Translations under genes and position numbers: made by a program
Shown: piece after piece, positions 41,034 through 49,780 of the stretch
How positions within the stretch are numbered: position 1 is the first letter of the stretch
Layout: every line of letters begins with the position of its first letter
Notes under the pieces: model-generated
What the model saw: only the letters and a program-made list of their open reading frames with translations
Database searches by the model: none
Told to the model about the DNA's origin: nothing
Source of the DNA: UMGS1649 sp045534225
GTDB taxonomy: Bacteria > Bacillota > Clostridia > TANB77 > CAG-465
Direction: 5' to 3'
Assembly: GCA_045534225.1 (NCBI GenBank)
Contig: JAZSJJ010000011.1
Location: 1-64,000 of the forward strand
Length of the DNA stretch: 64,000 nt

Positions 41034-41692
41034 TATTTGTTACCCCCTTTAGCTTCTTTTCTTTGTGGTAGAACTTCACCTTTGTATATCCAAACCTTAA
41101 CACCAATGATACCATATGTAGTTAATGCTTCAGCAAAACCATAATCGATATCTGCTCTTAAAGTTTGTAGAGGTATTGTTCCTTCACTATAGTGTTCGCT
41201 TCTTGCAATTTCAGCTCCACCTAAACGTCCAGACACTTGAGTCTTGATACCTTTAGCTCCAGCTTTCATTGTTTTAGCCATTGCTTGTTTCATTGCTTTT
41301 CTGAAAGATATTCTTCTTTCTAGTTGAGAAGCAATAGATTCTGCAACAAGTGTAGCATCCATATCTAAGTTTTTAACTTCAACGATATTTAAAGATACTG
41401 TTTTACCTGTCATTTTTTCTAATTTCTTTTTAAGTTCTTCTATAGCAGCACCAGCTTTACCGATTATCATACCAGGCTTAGCTGCCATTACGTTTACTTT
41501 TACTTCTGTTCCTTTTCTTTCTATGTTGATAGAAGAAATTCCAGCAGTTTTTAAAGTCTCTTTAAGATATTTACGAATTTTGTTATCTTCTACTAAGTAA
41601 TCTGCAAAGTTTTGTTTATTTGCATACCATTTAGAAGACCAGTCTTTTATAATGCCTACTCTTAAACCATGTGGACTTACTTTTTGACCCAT
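41033..41692 (-). CDS. rpsC: 30S ribosomal protein S3
   Basis: A 219-residue mRNA-entry protein. The KH domain (AKPGMIIGKAGAAIEELKKK) and GRLGGAEIARSEHYSEGTIP are diagnostic. Usual S10 operon position between rplV and rplP. Confidence 0.98.
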   Translation of the reverse strand: MGQKVSPHGLRVGIIKDWSSKWYANKQNFADYLVEDNKIRKYLKETLKTAGISSINIERKGTEVKVNVMAAKPGMIIGKAGAAIEELKKKLEKMTGKTVSLNIVEVKNLDMDATLVAESIASQLERRISFRKAMKQAMAKTMKAGAKGIKTQVSGRLGGAEIARSEHYSEGTIPLQTLRADIDYGFAEALTTYGIIGVKVWIYKGEVLPQRKEAKGGNK

Positions 41693-41704
41693 AAATACTT
41701 CCTC

Positions 41705-42040
41705 CTATTCTACTTCTTTTAGAACTATTCTTATGTGACTAGTTCTTTTTCTTATTCTATATGCTCTACCTTGAGCTCTTGGACTTATTCTTTTCATTGT
41801 TGGCCCTTGATTTGCAACAGCTTCTGCTACAACAAGTTTGTTTTCATTCATTGAATGATTGTTTGTTGCGTTAGCCATAGCAGATTTAAGGATTTTAGAA
41901 ACGATAGGGCTAGCTGCTTTGTTTGTATATTTAAGTATAGCTAGCGCTTCTTTTGCTTCTTTACCTTTTATTAGGTCCAAAACAATTTTAGCTTTTCTTG
42001 CACTGATACGTGCAAATTTTAATTCAGCTCTTGCTTCCAT
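41705..42040 (-). CDS. rplV: 50S ribosomal protein L22
   Basis: A 111-residue protein lining the exit tunnel. ARISARKAKIVLDLIKGK at the N-terminus and MKRISPRAQGRAYRIRKRTS in the tunnel loop are conserved. Confidence 0.98.
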   Translation of the reverse strand: MEARAELKFARISARKAKIVLDLIKGKEAKEALAILKYTNKAASPIVSKILKSAMANATNNHSMNENKLVVAEAVANQGPTMKRISPRAQGRAYRIRKRTSHIRIVLKEVE

Positions 42041-42059
42041 TCTTGTTTCCTCCTAATTA

Positions 42060-42341
42060 TTATTTGCTAAGTTTGCTCTTTTTGTCTCCTGCGTGACCTC
42101 TGAAAAGTCTTGTTGGAGCAAATTCGCCTAACTTGTGTCCTACCATTTCCTCTGTTATATATACAGGTACATGTTTTCTTCCGTCATGAACTGCAATTGT
42201 GTGACCTATCATTTGAGGATATATAGTAGATGATCTTGACCATGTCTTTAATGCATCTTTAGTGTCAGTTTCATTCATTTTTTCAACTCTAGCTAAAAGT
42301 TTTGCATCTACATAAGGTCCTTTTTTTAGTGATCTTGACAT
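42060..42341 (-). CDS. rpsS: 30S ribosomal protein S19
   Basis: A 93-residue head protein. MSRSLKKGPYVDAKLL and IGHTIAVHDGRKHVPVYITE are highly conserved. Normal position between rplB and rplV. Confidence 0.98.
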   Translation of the reverse strand: MSRSLKKGPYVDAKLLARVEKMNETDTKDALKTWSRSSTIYPQMIGHTIAVHDGRKHVPVYITEEMVGHKLGEFAPTRLFRGHAGDKKSKLSK

Positions 42342-42354
42342 AGTATGTTACCTC

Positions 42355-43188
42355 CTACTTTCTATTTCTTCTCTTAACTATGAACTTATCAGTTCTATGG
42401 TTTTTCTTACGAGTCTTGTATCCTAATGCTGGTTTACCCCAAGGAGTCATAGGTCCTGCGTGTCCAACTGGAGCTCTACCTTCACCACCACCGTGTGGGT
42501 GATCGTTAGGGTTCATTACAGATCCTCTTACTGTTGGTCTTACGCCCATATGTCTTGTTTTACCTGCTTTACCGTATGATACGTTTTCGTGATCTGAGTT
42601 ACCTACTACACCAATTGTAGCAAAGCATACTACAGGTATTAATCTCATTTCGCCAGAAGGCATTCTTACGTGCGCGTATTTTCCTTCTTTAGCCATTAAT
42701 TGAGCTGCTTCACCAGCTGCTCTTACTAATTGTCCACCTTTACCTTTGTGCATTTCTATGTTGTGTATTTCTGTACCAACTGGAATTTCACTTATTGGTA
42801 ATGCGTTACCTACTTTGATATCTGCTGTAGCTGAAGATATAACCTTCATTCCATCAGTTAATCCTTTAGGTGCTAATATGTAAGATTTTGTTCCATCTTC
42901 ATATTCTATTAAAGCTATGTTTGCACTTCTGTTTGGATCGTATTCGATACCAATTACTGTTGCATACATATCTAATTTGTTTCTTTTAAAATCAATTACT
43001 CTATATTTTCTTCTTTGTCCGCCACCGTGGTGTCTAACAGTTATCTTACCAGTGTTGTTTCTACCAGCGTTTTTCTTTAATACTGTAAGTAAAGATTTTT
43101 CTGGAGAATTTTTAGTTATTTCTTCGTTAGTAAGAGCTGTCATATTTCTTCTAGACGGAGTGGTTGGTTTAAATGTTTTAATTCCCAT
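42355..43188 (-). CDS. rplB: 50S ribosomal protein L2
   Basis: A 277-residue protein close to the peptidyl transferase centre. GGGQRRKYRVIDFKRNK, the essential-histidine region MNPNDHPHGGGEGRAPVGH and GYKTRKKNHRTDKFIVKRR are diagnostic. It shares one base with rplW. Confidence 0.98.
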   Translation of the reverse strand: MGIKTFKPTTPSRRNMTALTNEEITKNSPEKSLLTVLKKNAGRNNTGKITVRHHGGGQRRKYRVIDFKRNKLDMYATVIGIEYDPNRSANIALIEYEDGTKSYILAPKGLTDGMKVISSATADIKVGNALPISEIPVGTEIHNIEMHKGKGGQLVRAAGEAAQLMAKEGKYAHVRMPSGEMRLIPVVCFATIGVVGNSDHENVSYGKAGKTRHMGVRPTVRGSVMNPNDHPHGGGEGRAPVGHAGPMTPWGKPALGYKTRKKNHRTDKFIVKRRNRK

Positions 43189-43562
43189 TATTTATTTCCC
43201 CCCTCGTTTGCGAATGCTGAGCTGATTTCAGTAATTTCAGTATTGTATTTTTTAGCAACTTTTACTTCTTTTCCACCTTTAGTTAAGTATTTTTCATCTG
43301 CTGGGTTAGTATCTATAGTAACTATAGCTTTTTTCCATGCATTTGTTTTACCTTGGTGTACTCCAACTCTTTTTGACTTACCGTCATATCTCATTGTATT
43401 TACTTTTAATACTTTTACGTTAAATAGTTTTTCAACTGCGTTCTTTATATCGATCTTAGTTGCATCTATTTTAGTTTGGAAAGTGTATTTTCCATTTGCC
43501 ATTTCCATATAACTTTTTTCAGTTATTACTGGTTTTATTATAACATCTTCTGCGTATAACAT
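43188..43562 (-). CDS. rplW: 50S ribosomal protein L23
   Basis: A 124-residue exit-tunnel protein that docks trigger factor and SRP. VIIKPVITEKSY and NAVEKLFNVKVLKVNTMRY are family motifs. It is about 25 residues longer than usual because of a C-terminal extension after the WKKAIVTI strand. It shares its first base with the end of rplD. Confidence 0.97.
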   Translation of the reverse strand: MLYAEDVIIKPVITEKSYMEMANGKYTFQTKIDATKIDIKNAVEKLFNVKVLKVNTMRYDGKSKRVGVHQGKTNAWKKAIVTIDTNPADEKYLTKGGKEVKVAKKYNTEITEISSAFANEGGNK

Positions 43563-44182
43563 TAAGCGTACACCTCCTCTAAAGTTTTAACTGCGTTAAC
43601 ATCTAATACTAAAGTTTCAAATCTTAATAAATCATAAATGTTGATTGCATTAACAGTTGTTGTTTTTGTATTTTCAATGTTTCTTGCAGATGCTTGAACG
43701 TTTAGGTTCTTTTCATTTAATACTACTAAAGCTTTGTTAGCTTTAAGGTTGTTTAATACTTCAACCATTTTCTTAGTTTTGATTTCATCTAATACTATGT
43801 TGTCTACTACAACTAGTTTGTTTTCTGCTAATTTAGTTGTAAGAACTGATTTTATAGCTAAAGCTCTTACTTTCTTAGGTAGTTTGTATCTGTAATCTCT
43901 AGGTTTTGGTCCTAAAGCAATACCACCTTTGATCCATTGTGGTGCTCTTATAGAACCTTGTCTTGCTCTACCAGTACCTTTTTGTCTCCAAGGCTTGATA
44001 CCACCACCACGTACTTCTGCACGAGTTTTTGTAGATTGTGTTCCTTGTCTTTGATTAGCTAAGAAGTTAACTAATACTTGGTGTACTACTACTTCGTTAG
44101 GTTCAATTCCAAAAACTGCTTCGTTTAACTCGATGTCAGATACTTTCTTTCCTGTTATATCTAATACGTCTGTTTTAAGCAT
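43562..44182 (-). CDS. rplD: 50S ribosomal protein L4
   Basis: A 206-residue tunnel protein. The loop RQGTQSTKTRAEVRGGGIKP and QKGTGRARQGSIRAPQW are diagnostic. In several bacteria L4 represses the S10 operon through the leader; a structured leader is present here upstream of rpsJ. Confidence 0.97.
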   Translation of the reverse strand: MLKTDVLDITGKKVSDIELNEAVFGIEPNEVVVHQVLVNFLANQRQGTQSTKTRAEVRGGGIKPWRQKGTGRARQGSIRAPQWIKGGIALGPKPRDYRYKLPKKVRALAIKSVLTTKLAENKLVVVDNIVLDEIKTKKMVEVLNNLKANKALVVLNEKNLNVQASARNIENTKTTTVNAINIYDLLRFETLVLDVNAVKTLEEVYA

Positions 44183-44199
44183 TTTAACTTTCTCCTTTC

Positions 44200-44826
44200 C
44201 TAAGCTTTAACACTCTTAGTAATATTTAGAGTAGCTCCCTTAGCTCCAGGTACTGATCCTTTAACTAATACTGCATTCTTATCAGTGTCTACTTTTACTA
44301 CTTCAAGGTTTAAAACTGTACGATTTACATGTCCCATGTGTCCAGCTAGTTTTTTATTCTTAAATACTCTACCTGGGTTTGTACCAGCTCCCATAGAACC
44401 TGGTCTTCTGTGATAGTTAGAACCATGAGTTGTTGGTCCTCTGTGTAATCCATATCTGTGAATAACACCTTGGAATCCTTTACCCTTTGATACACCATGT
44501 ACATCTACGTGGTCTCCTGCTTCTAAAACTTCAAGTGATATTTCTTGACCAATTGTATATTCGTCAACGTTATCTACTCTGATTTCTTTTATGTATTTTT
44601 TAACAGGTACCCCTGCTTTTGCAAACACACCTTTTTCAGGTTTGTTTACTCTGTTTTCTTTTACATCACCAAAACCAACTACTATAGCGTTGTATCCTTC
44701 TTTATCTGAAGTTTTCTTTCCAACAACTACTAATTTGTAAGCTTCGATTACTGTAACTGGTACTACTGTTCCATCTTCGTTGAAGATTTGAGTCATACCT
44801 AGTTTTTTACCGTAAACTTCTTTCAT
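44200..44826 (-). CDS. rplC: 50S ribosomal protein L3
   Basis: A 208-residue assembly-initiating protein. GKKLGMTQIFNEDGTVVPVT at the N-terminus and VHGVSKGKGFQGVIHRYG in the centre identify it. It is separated from rpsJ by 114 bases, longer than other gaps in the operon. Confidence 0.98.
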   Translation of the reverse strand: MKEVYGKKLGMTQIFNEDGTVVPVTVIEAYKLVVVGKKTSDKEGYNAIVVGFGDVKENRVNKPEKGVFAKAGVPVKKYIKEIRVDNVDEYTIGQEISLEVLEAGDHVDVHGVSKGKGFQGVIHRYGLHRGPTTHGSNYHRRPGSMGAGTNPGRVFKNKKLAGHMGHVNRTVLNLEVVKVDTDKNAVLVKGSVPGAKGATLNITKSVKA

Positions 44827-44940
44827 TTTGAATTTCCTCCCTTAAAAATTTACTAAACTTTTTCTGTTTACTTCTAATGTCATATTCAGTATAGGGTATT
44901 GCACTTCCCTTAATAACTTAAGGATTGCTACTAAATATTA
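44827..44940 (-). other. rpsJ-rplC intercistronic region with hairpin
   Basis: A 114-base gap, unusually long in this operon. On the minus strand CCTTAA pairs with TTAAGG around a short loop at about 44914-44929. There is no U-tract, so termination is not indicated; it may be a translational control site. No promoter is clear. Confidence 0.35.
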
Positions 44941-45258
44941 TTAAAGTTTAACTTCGATTTCAACACCAGCAGGCATATCGATTGCCATAAGCGCATCAAC
45001 TGTTGCTTGATTAGGTGCCTTAACGTCTATAACTCTCTTGTGAGTTCTTAACTCAAATTGTTCTCTTGAATCTTTGTGTTTGTGTGGAGAACGAAGAATA
45101 GTTACAACTTCTTTTCTAGTTGGTAGAGGTACAGGTCCTGATACTTCAGCTCCTGAATTTCTAGCTACTTCAACTAGCTTAAGTGCAGTTTGTTCTAGCA
45201 CTACGTGGTCATAAGATTTAAGTCTTATTCTCATTTTTGATACATTTGTTTTTGCCAT
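44941..45258 (-). CDS. rpsJ: 30S ribosomal protein S10
   Basis: A 105-residue head protein, also the NusE antitermination partner. MRIRLKSYDHVVLEQTALKL and SGPVPLPTRKEVVTILRSPH are conserved. The ATG at 45258 is used because AGGAG precedes it by 8 bases; a GTG three codons earlier overlaps that site. It is the first gene of the S10 operon. Confidence 0.98.
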   Translation of the reverse strand: MAKTNVSKMRIRLKSYDHVVLEQTALKLVEVARNSGAEVSGPVPLPTRKEVVTILRSPHKHKDSREQFELRTHKRVIDVKAPNQATVDALMAIDMPAGVEIEVKL

Positions 45259-45482
45259 AAATTTCACTCCTTTACTATTATTTCAAGGACTTGCAAGTTT
45301 TACACTACCCCGTGTGTTTCAAAATTGTCGTATAATATAATGCCAAATAACCATACTTTTTTTCAAAAATATATACTTGGCAAATACAATTTTATACTTG
45401 CCGCCCGATTTAAAATCAGACATGCTCCATGGAAGTTCCCTATGTCTAAGCATAGCCATCTACCACTTCTACGCAAATCAAC
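45259..45482 (-). promoter_or_regulatory. 5' leader of the S10 operon
   Basis: About 220 transcribed bases between the promoter and rpsJ without a coding frame. Inverted repeats include GACAT/ATGTC (about 45416-45443) enclosing GGGAACTTCCATGGA and a GCCAA/TTGGC pair (about 45343-45380). The length and position fit an autoregulatory leader of the kind bound by L4 in some bacteria, but no sequence match to a known leader can be claimed. Confidence 0.45.
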
Positions 45483-45488
45483 ATCAAT

Positions 45489-45517
45489 ATTTTAACATAC
45501 AACATATTTTTTTGCAA
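45489..45517 (-). promoter_or_regulatory. Promoter of the S10 operon
   Basis: TTGCAA-17-TAAAAT on the minus strand, 225 bases before rpsJ. Confidence 0.7.
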
Positions 45518-45578
45518 GCATTTTTACAAAAATATTACACTTTTTTTACAAAAGTTAAGAAAGTCCCTAAAATTTAAG

Positions 45579-45608
45579 AAAAACTCAAGTTTTATCACTT
45601 GAGTTTTT
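45579..45608 (-). terminator. Terminator of the ABC exporter operon
   Basis: A perfect 11-bp stem (AAAAACTCAAG) with an 8-base loop followed by T-rich sequence on both strands; it follows the second exporter gene. Confidence 0.85.
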
Positions 45609-45629
45609 CTATTTTTTATTTTATACATA

Positions 45630-47384
45630 TTATATCGAATACGCAAATAATTCTTTATACCTAGTAGCGTTGCTTACTAATTCATTATGTGTTCCTTGTT
45701 CAACTATTTTACCTTCTTCTAATACATAAATCCAGTCTGCATCTTTTATTATATCTAATTCATGTGCTATTATGATTACTGTTTTTTCTTCTTTTATACT
45801 ATTAACTATATCATTTATCTTTTTCTTTATATTAGTATCCAACATATTTGTCGCTTCATCCATAACTAACACATTCGTTGTTGCTATTAAATTCTGCATT
45901 AAAATTATTAATTGTTTTACGCCCATAGGCATCTTTGAATCTACTACAGTCTCGTATCCATTAGGTAACTTCATTATTATATCATCTATACCTATTCTTT
46001 TAGCAATAGTTCTTACCTCTTCCGATGTCATAGAATTATTACCATACTTTATATTTTCCATAACCGTATCTTCAAATCCATTAATGTTTTGTTCTATAAC
46101 ACTAAAGTTCTTATTATAGCTTTCAGTATTAATATTATTATATGAGATATTATCTGCTAAAAGCGTTCCTTCTTTTGTATCATATACTTTCATTAATATG
46201 TTAGCTAATGTTGTCTTGCCACTTCCAGTTCTTCCTACTATACCTATCTTTTTACCTTTGACTATATTTACATTTATATCATTTAACACATATTTACCTT
46301 TTACATGGGCAAAATTTATATTTTTTCCTATAATCTTATCTTTAATTACTACATCTTCTAATTTAAGATTTTTATTTTCTTCTACTCCTATAAATGTATA
46401 TATTCTCTTTAATGATACGAATGTATTTAACACATCTACCGAACATTTAGCTATCGTCTTTGAAGAACATATTGTTAGTTTCGTATAATTCATTAATGTA
46501 TAAATTACACCAATTTCAATAACTCCTCTAATATTTAATATTGCAGCGCCAACAATTATTGCTGAAAGTGCAATGTTAGACAAAAGACCGAATGTTTTCT
46601 CAGCAAGCGATCCTATAAAATTAGACTTTATTGTTTTTATTCTTAAATCTTTCGCTTGTTTTTCAAACTCATCACTAAAGAACTCCTCTTTAGCCGTTGC
46701 TTGAATTGTTTGCTTAGATGTATACATTTCTTCTGCCAAAGAATTGATAACCGTTATTTGTTTTTGTTTATTATTAAAATGTTTTTCTGCAGCATTAACG
46801 ACTATACGTGTAACAATTATTCCAATTATAGCCATAAGAATATTCATTACAGCTAATGTCGGAGAAATAATAAACATCATAATTGTTGCACCAATTACTT
46901 TGAAAATTTCTGTAATTATATTTCTAAAAAATCTTGTTAAATAATTATTTACATTCTCCATATCGTTTACCATTAGAGAAAGTATTGTTCCGTTAGTTGT
47001 TTTTTCAAAAAACTTGATTGGAAGCTTTAATAATTTTTCATTTAGTTTATTTCTTAAATTCATAATGTATTTTTGCCATACACTTACAAGCATAGAATTC
47101 TTTATAATATCTATTATGAACTCCATTATATATATTACTACAAGTAACACTAACATTTTATTAATCATATTAAACGCCATTGGTTTACCAGTGATTAGTT
47201 TATTTATTAACGCATTATATATACTAGTCATTATTTCCCCGGCAAGTTTTGGTGCAGCAACAATTAAAATTGTACTAAGTAGCCAACACAGTAATATAAG
47301 TATTGAAACAAATCGATTACTAAAAAATTCTTTAAGCAATCTATATATTATTGCTTTATTTTCTTTTAAATTATTGTTCATCAT
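45630..47384 (-). CDS. ABC exporter half-transporter with degenerate signature
   Basis: A 584-residue protein with six membrane helices (about 20-320) and a C-terminal ATPase domain. Walker A (GRTGSGKTT), Walker B with catalytic Glu (VLVMDEAT) and H-loop His (IIAHELD) are intact, but the LSGGQ signature reads PMGVKQ. The partner encoded just upstream has the reverse pattern, so the pair should form a heterodimer with one competent and one degenerate site. The substrate is unknown; context with pilin-like and small membrane proteins hints at peptide or protein export. Its start overlaps the partner's stop by one base. Confidence 0.9.
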   Translation of the reverse strand: MMNNNLKENKAIIYRLLKEFFSNRFVSILILLCWLLSTILIVAAPKLAGEIMTSIYNALINKLITGKPMAFNMINKMLVLLVVIYIMEFIIDIIKNSMLVSVWQKYIMNLRNKLNEKLLKLPIKFFEKTTNGTILSLMVNDMENVNNYLTRFFRNIITEIFKVIGATIMMFIISPTLAVMNILMAIIGIIVTRIVVNAAEKHFNNKQKQITVINSLAEEMYTSKQTIQATAKEEFFSDEFEKQAKDLRIKTIKSNFIGSLAEKTFGLLSNIALSAIIVGAAILNIRGVIEIGVIYTLMNYTKLTICSSKTIAKCSVDVLNTFVSLKRIYTFIGVEENKNLKLEDVVIKDKIIGKNINFAHVKGKYVLNDINVNIVKGKKIGIVGRTGSGKTTLANILMKVYDTKEGTLLADNISYNNINTESYNKNFSVIEQNINGFEDTVMENIKYGNNSMTSEEVRTIAKRIGIDDIIMKLPNGYETVVDSKMPMGVKQLIILMQNLIATTNVLVMDEATNMLDTNIKKKINDIVNSIKEEKTVIIIAHELDIIKDADWIYVLEEGKIVEQGTHNELVSNATRYKELFAYSI

Positions 47385-49429
47385 TACATTTCCACTATGC
47401 GTGTATCTTTACCACACATATTTTCTTCCTTTTCTATCATTATAACTATTTTTTCCTTAAACTCTTCTTCTATTCGCTTACTTATTCTCATCTTGGTGTT
47501 TTCATCTACAGATGAATATGCATTATCTAAAAATAATACATCTGGTTTAGTAACAATAGCCCTGGATATCGCAACTCTTTGTCTTTGACCACCAGAAATA
47601 TTCTTACCTTTATATCCTACATTCTTATTTTCAGATAATATATCTGTAATTTCTGTTATCTCTGCCACTTTATTTAAACGTTCTTCGCTTATTTTAGCGC
47701 CTAATAGAACGTTATATTGAACACTACCATAAAAGATATCGTTTTGTTCAAAAACCACTCCAATTTTTCTTCTTAAGCTCTTTGTATCTATATTCTCTAT
47801 ATTTATGTCATTTACTAATATTTCCCCCGATTCAATCTTGTATAACTTTAACAATAATTTAATTAAAGTAGATTTGCCAAAACTAGATACTCCTTTTAAT
47901 AATATCTTGTCGCTAGAATTAATTAATAAAGAAAAGTTGTTTAACACATACTCTTCCGAATTATTATACTTAAAGCACACATTCCTAAATTCAATTTTAT
48001 TTATATTATCTATTGTTATACCATTAGATTTTCTTTTCTTTGGTTTACCTAAAACTTCAAGACAACGTATATATGATACATAGCCGCTTACTGATTCTAT
48101 TACATGTTTAAAAATGTCTGAACATACAAATGAAAGCTGGAATAGATAATCTAGGACTGCCATTAATGCTCCTATACCTATTGCTCCGTTATCTACCATT
48201 AATCCACCTTGCCATAATATATATGAACCCGCCAAGTTTGCTATAAGACCAACTAGAATTGCTACCATATATTTAAATTCTAATATACTAGTCGTTACAT
48301 TTACCAATTCGTTGTTTGCATCATTAAATTTTCCAAGTTGCTTTTCCATACCAGAATTTCTAACAATAAACAAATTATTAAAAGAATCTCTTTCTATAGA
48401 ATTAATTCTATCCAATTCTTTTTGTTTACGCTTACTTTTAAATGATAAGACTGCATATGAAGCTAAACCTATAACTATCCCTATGGCAATTACAGTAGTT
48501 AAAACCGATTCAAAGCTGCTACTTAACTTTCTAACTTTATGATATGTCCCAATAATGCAAACCGGCACAAATCCCACTAAAGCCACTGCGTGTGGAACTG
48601 CATTTTCCATTAATTGTGTGTCATATACCGTTCTGTTCACAAGAGAAGATATATTCTTCTTATCATCTAGTTCTGCATCACTCACTACTTTGTTAAATAA
48701 AGCTTTTCTCATCTCTAGCGAAAATATCGTTTGATAAACATTCATAAAATATGATTCTACAATATTAATTACAAATAGTACTGTTGTTAATGCCAACATT
48801 TCTATTATTGTCTTTGCTATATATCTTTTTTGCGTATCACCAATACCACACACTTTGTATTCTTCCGCTAAATATTCTGATGCCACTTGAACAATTTCAG
48901 TCTCAGTTACAAGTTCTAATTTCTCATCGATTATTTCGTTTACCAATTCTATATCATTGGGATGCATACTATTTAAAATCTTTAATATCTCTTCTGTAGA
49001 CATCATCGAAAGTTTCAAACCTAATCTTTGAGCTATTCCTTTAAATATACTTATATTTACACCCGATTCCTTAAGATCAGTTGCTTTATTTATTAATCTT
49101 ACAGCAGTTATTGCTCGTCCAAATTCATAGTTCAAACTTTGTATATCTGCATCTTCTTTCAATACATATATTCTCCCGCCATTTATTTCTTGTATATCAA
49201 AGTTATTCCATATGTTTTCATCAGATATAAAATACCTAGTCTTCTCTTTTTCGCTTTCTCTTATCCTTAACGGAACAGCATGCTCTATTCCGTTATTTCT
49301 AATACCGATATCTACAATTTTAGAAATATATTCAGGTAATTCAACTATACATAGAGCTTGCGCTATAACTAAAGCTAACAAAAAAAACGACATCGGTAAA
49401 TTATTCAGTATAAATTTTATAATTTTCAT
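47384..49429 (-). CDS. ABC exporter half-transporter with large extracellular insert
   Basis: A 681-residue partner of the next gene. Between the first and second membrane helices it has about 150 extra residues (from RIRESEKEK to about 210), a feature of a Firmicutes exporter subfamily. The ATPase domain has Walker A (GVSSFGKST) and an intact signature (ISGGQRQRVAIS), but Walker B ends in Asn rather than Glu (VLFLDNAYSS) and the H-loop histidine is missing in the shortened C-terminus. It is thus the non-catalytic half at one composite site. It follows a hairpin at 49451-49474. Confidence 0.9.
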   Translation of the reverse strand: MKIIKFILNNLPMSFFLLALVIAQALCIVELPEYISKIVDIGIRNNGIEHAVPLRIRESEKEKTRYFISDENIWNNFDIQEINGGRIYVLKEDADIQSLNYEFGRAITAVRLINKATDLKESGVNISIFKGIAQRLGLKLSMMSTEEILKILNSMHPNDIELVNEIIDEKLELVTETEIVQVASEYLAEEYKVCGIGDTQKRYIAKTIIEMLALTTVLFVINIVESYFMNVYQTIFSLEMRKALFNKVVSDAELDDKKNISSLVNRTVYDTQLMENAVPHAVALVGFVPVCIIGTYHKVRKLSSSFESVLTTVIAIGIVIGLASYAVLSFKSKRKQKELDRINSIERDSFNNLFIVRNSGMEKQLGKFNDANNELVNVTTSILEFKYMVAILVGLIANLAGSYILWQGGLMVDNGAIGIGALMAVLDYLFQLSFVCSDIFKHVIESVSGYVSYIRCLEVLGKPKKRKSNGITIDNINKIEFRNVCFKYNNSEEYVLNNFSLLINSSDKILLKGVSSFGKSTLIKLLLKLYKIESGEILVNDINIENIDTKSLRRKIGVVFEQNDIFYGSVQYNVLLGAKISEERLNKVAEITEITDILSENKNVGYKGKNISGGQRQRVAISRAIVTKPDVLFLDNAYSSVDENTKMRISKRIEEEFKEKIVIMIEKEENMCGKDTRIVEM

Positions 49430-49450
49430 TTTAATCCCTCTATATAATTA

Positions 49451-49474
49451 AAAGGGTAAATTGCTTTACCCTTT
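49451..49474 (-). terminator. Intercistronic terminator/attenuator before the ABC genes
   Basis: A perfect 10-bp stem (AAAGGGTAAA) with a TTGC loop followed by TTAATTATATAG on the minus strand. It lies between the small membrane protein and the exporter genes and may lower exporter expression relative to the upstream genes. Confidence 0.6.
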
Positions 49475-49480
49475 GTTATA

Positions 49481-49780
49481 TTACTTACTCATAAAATCTT
49501 TAAATGGTTTTGTAAACTCCTCTGGATAAAGTTTATCTCTTAGAGTTTCTGGTATTTCTACCTCAAATTCCATTTTCTCCTTTATGCTATCTGTATTTTG
49601 ATACTCATTATATTTATCTTTTAATCTGTTTTGTTCCTCTTCAGATAGTTCGTTATATACTTCTTTATATGTTTTATCAAGCATCGATTCCTCTTTAAAG
49701 ACAGAATTACATATTATTGTCACTAAACCAATGCAAACTATTAAAATTGCTGTTATTGTTAATAATTTACTCTTCGGCAT
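49481..49780 (-). CDS. Small membrane-anchored acidic protein
   Basis: A 99-residue protein with one N-terminal membrane helix (about 6-26) and a charged, probably helical, extracytoplasmic tail (YNELSEEEQNRLKDKYNEYQ). No family is recognised. It overlaps the end of the 527-residue pilin-like gene by 14 bases, so the two are translationally coupled. It could be a chaperone or anchor for that protein. Confidence 0.75.
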   Translation of the reverse strand: MPKSKLLTITAILIVCIGLVTIICNSVFKEESMLDKTYKEVYNELSEEEQNRLKDKYNEYQNTDSIKEKMEFEVEIPETLRDKLYPEEFTKPFKDFMSK

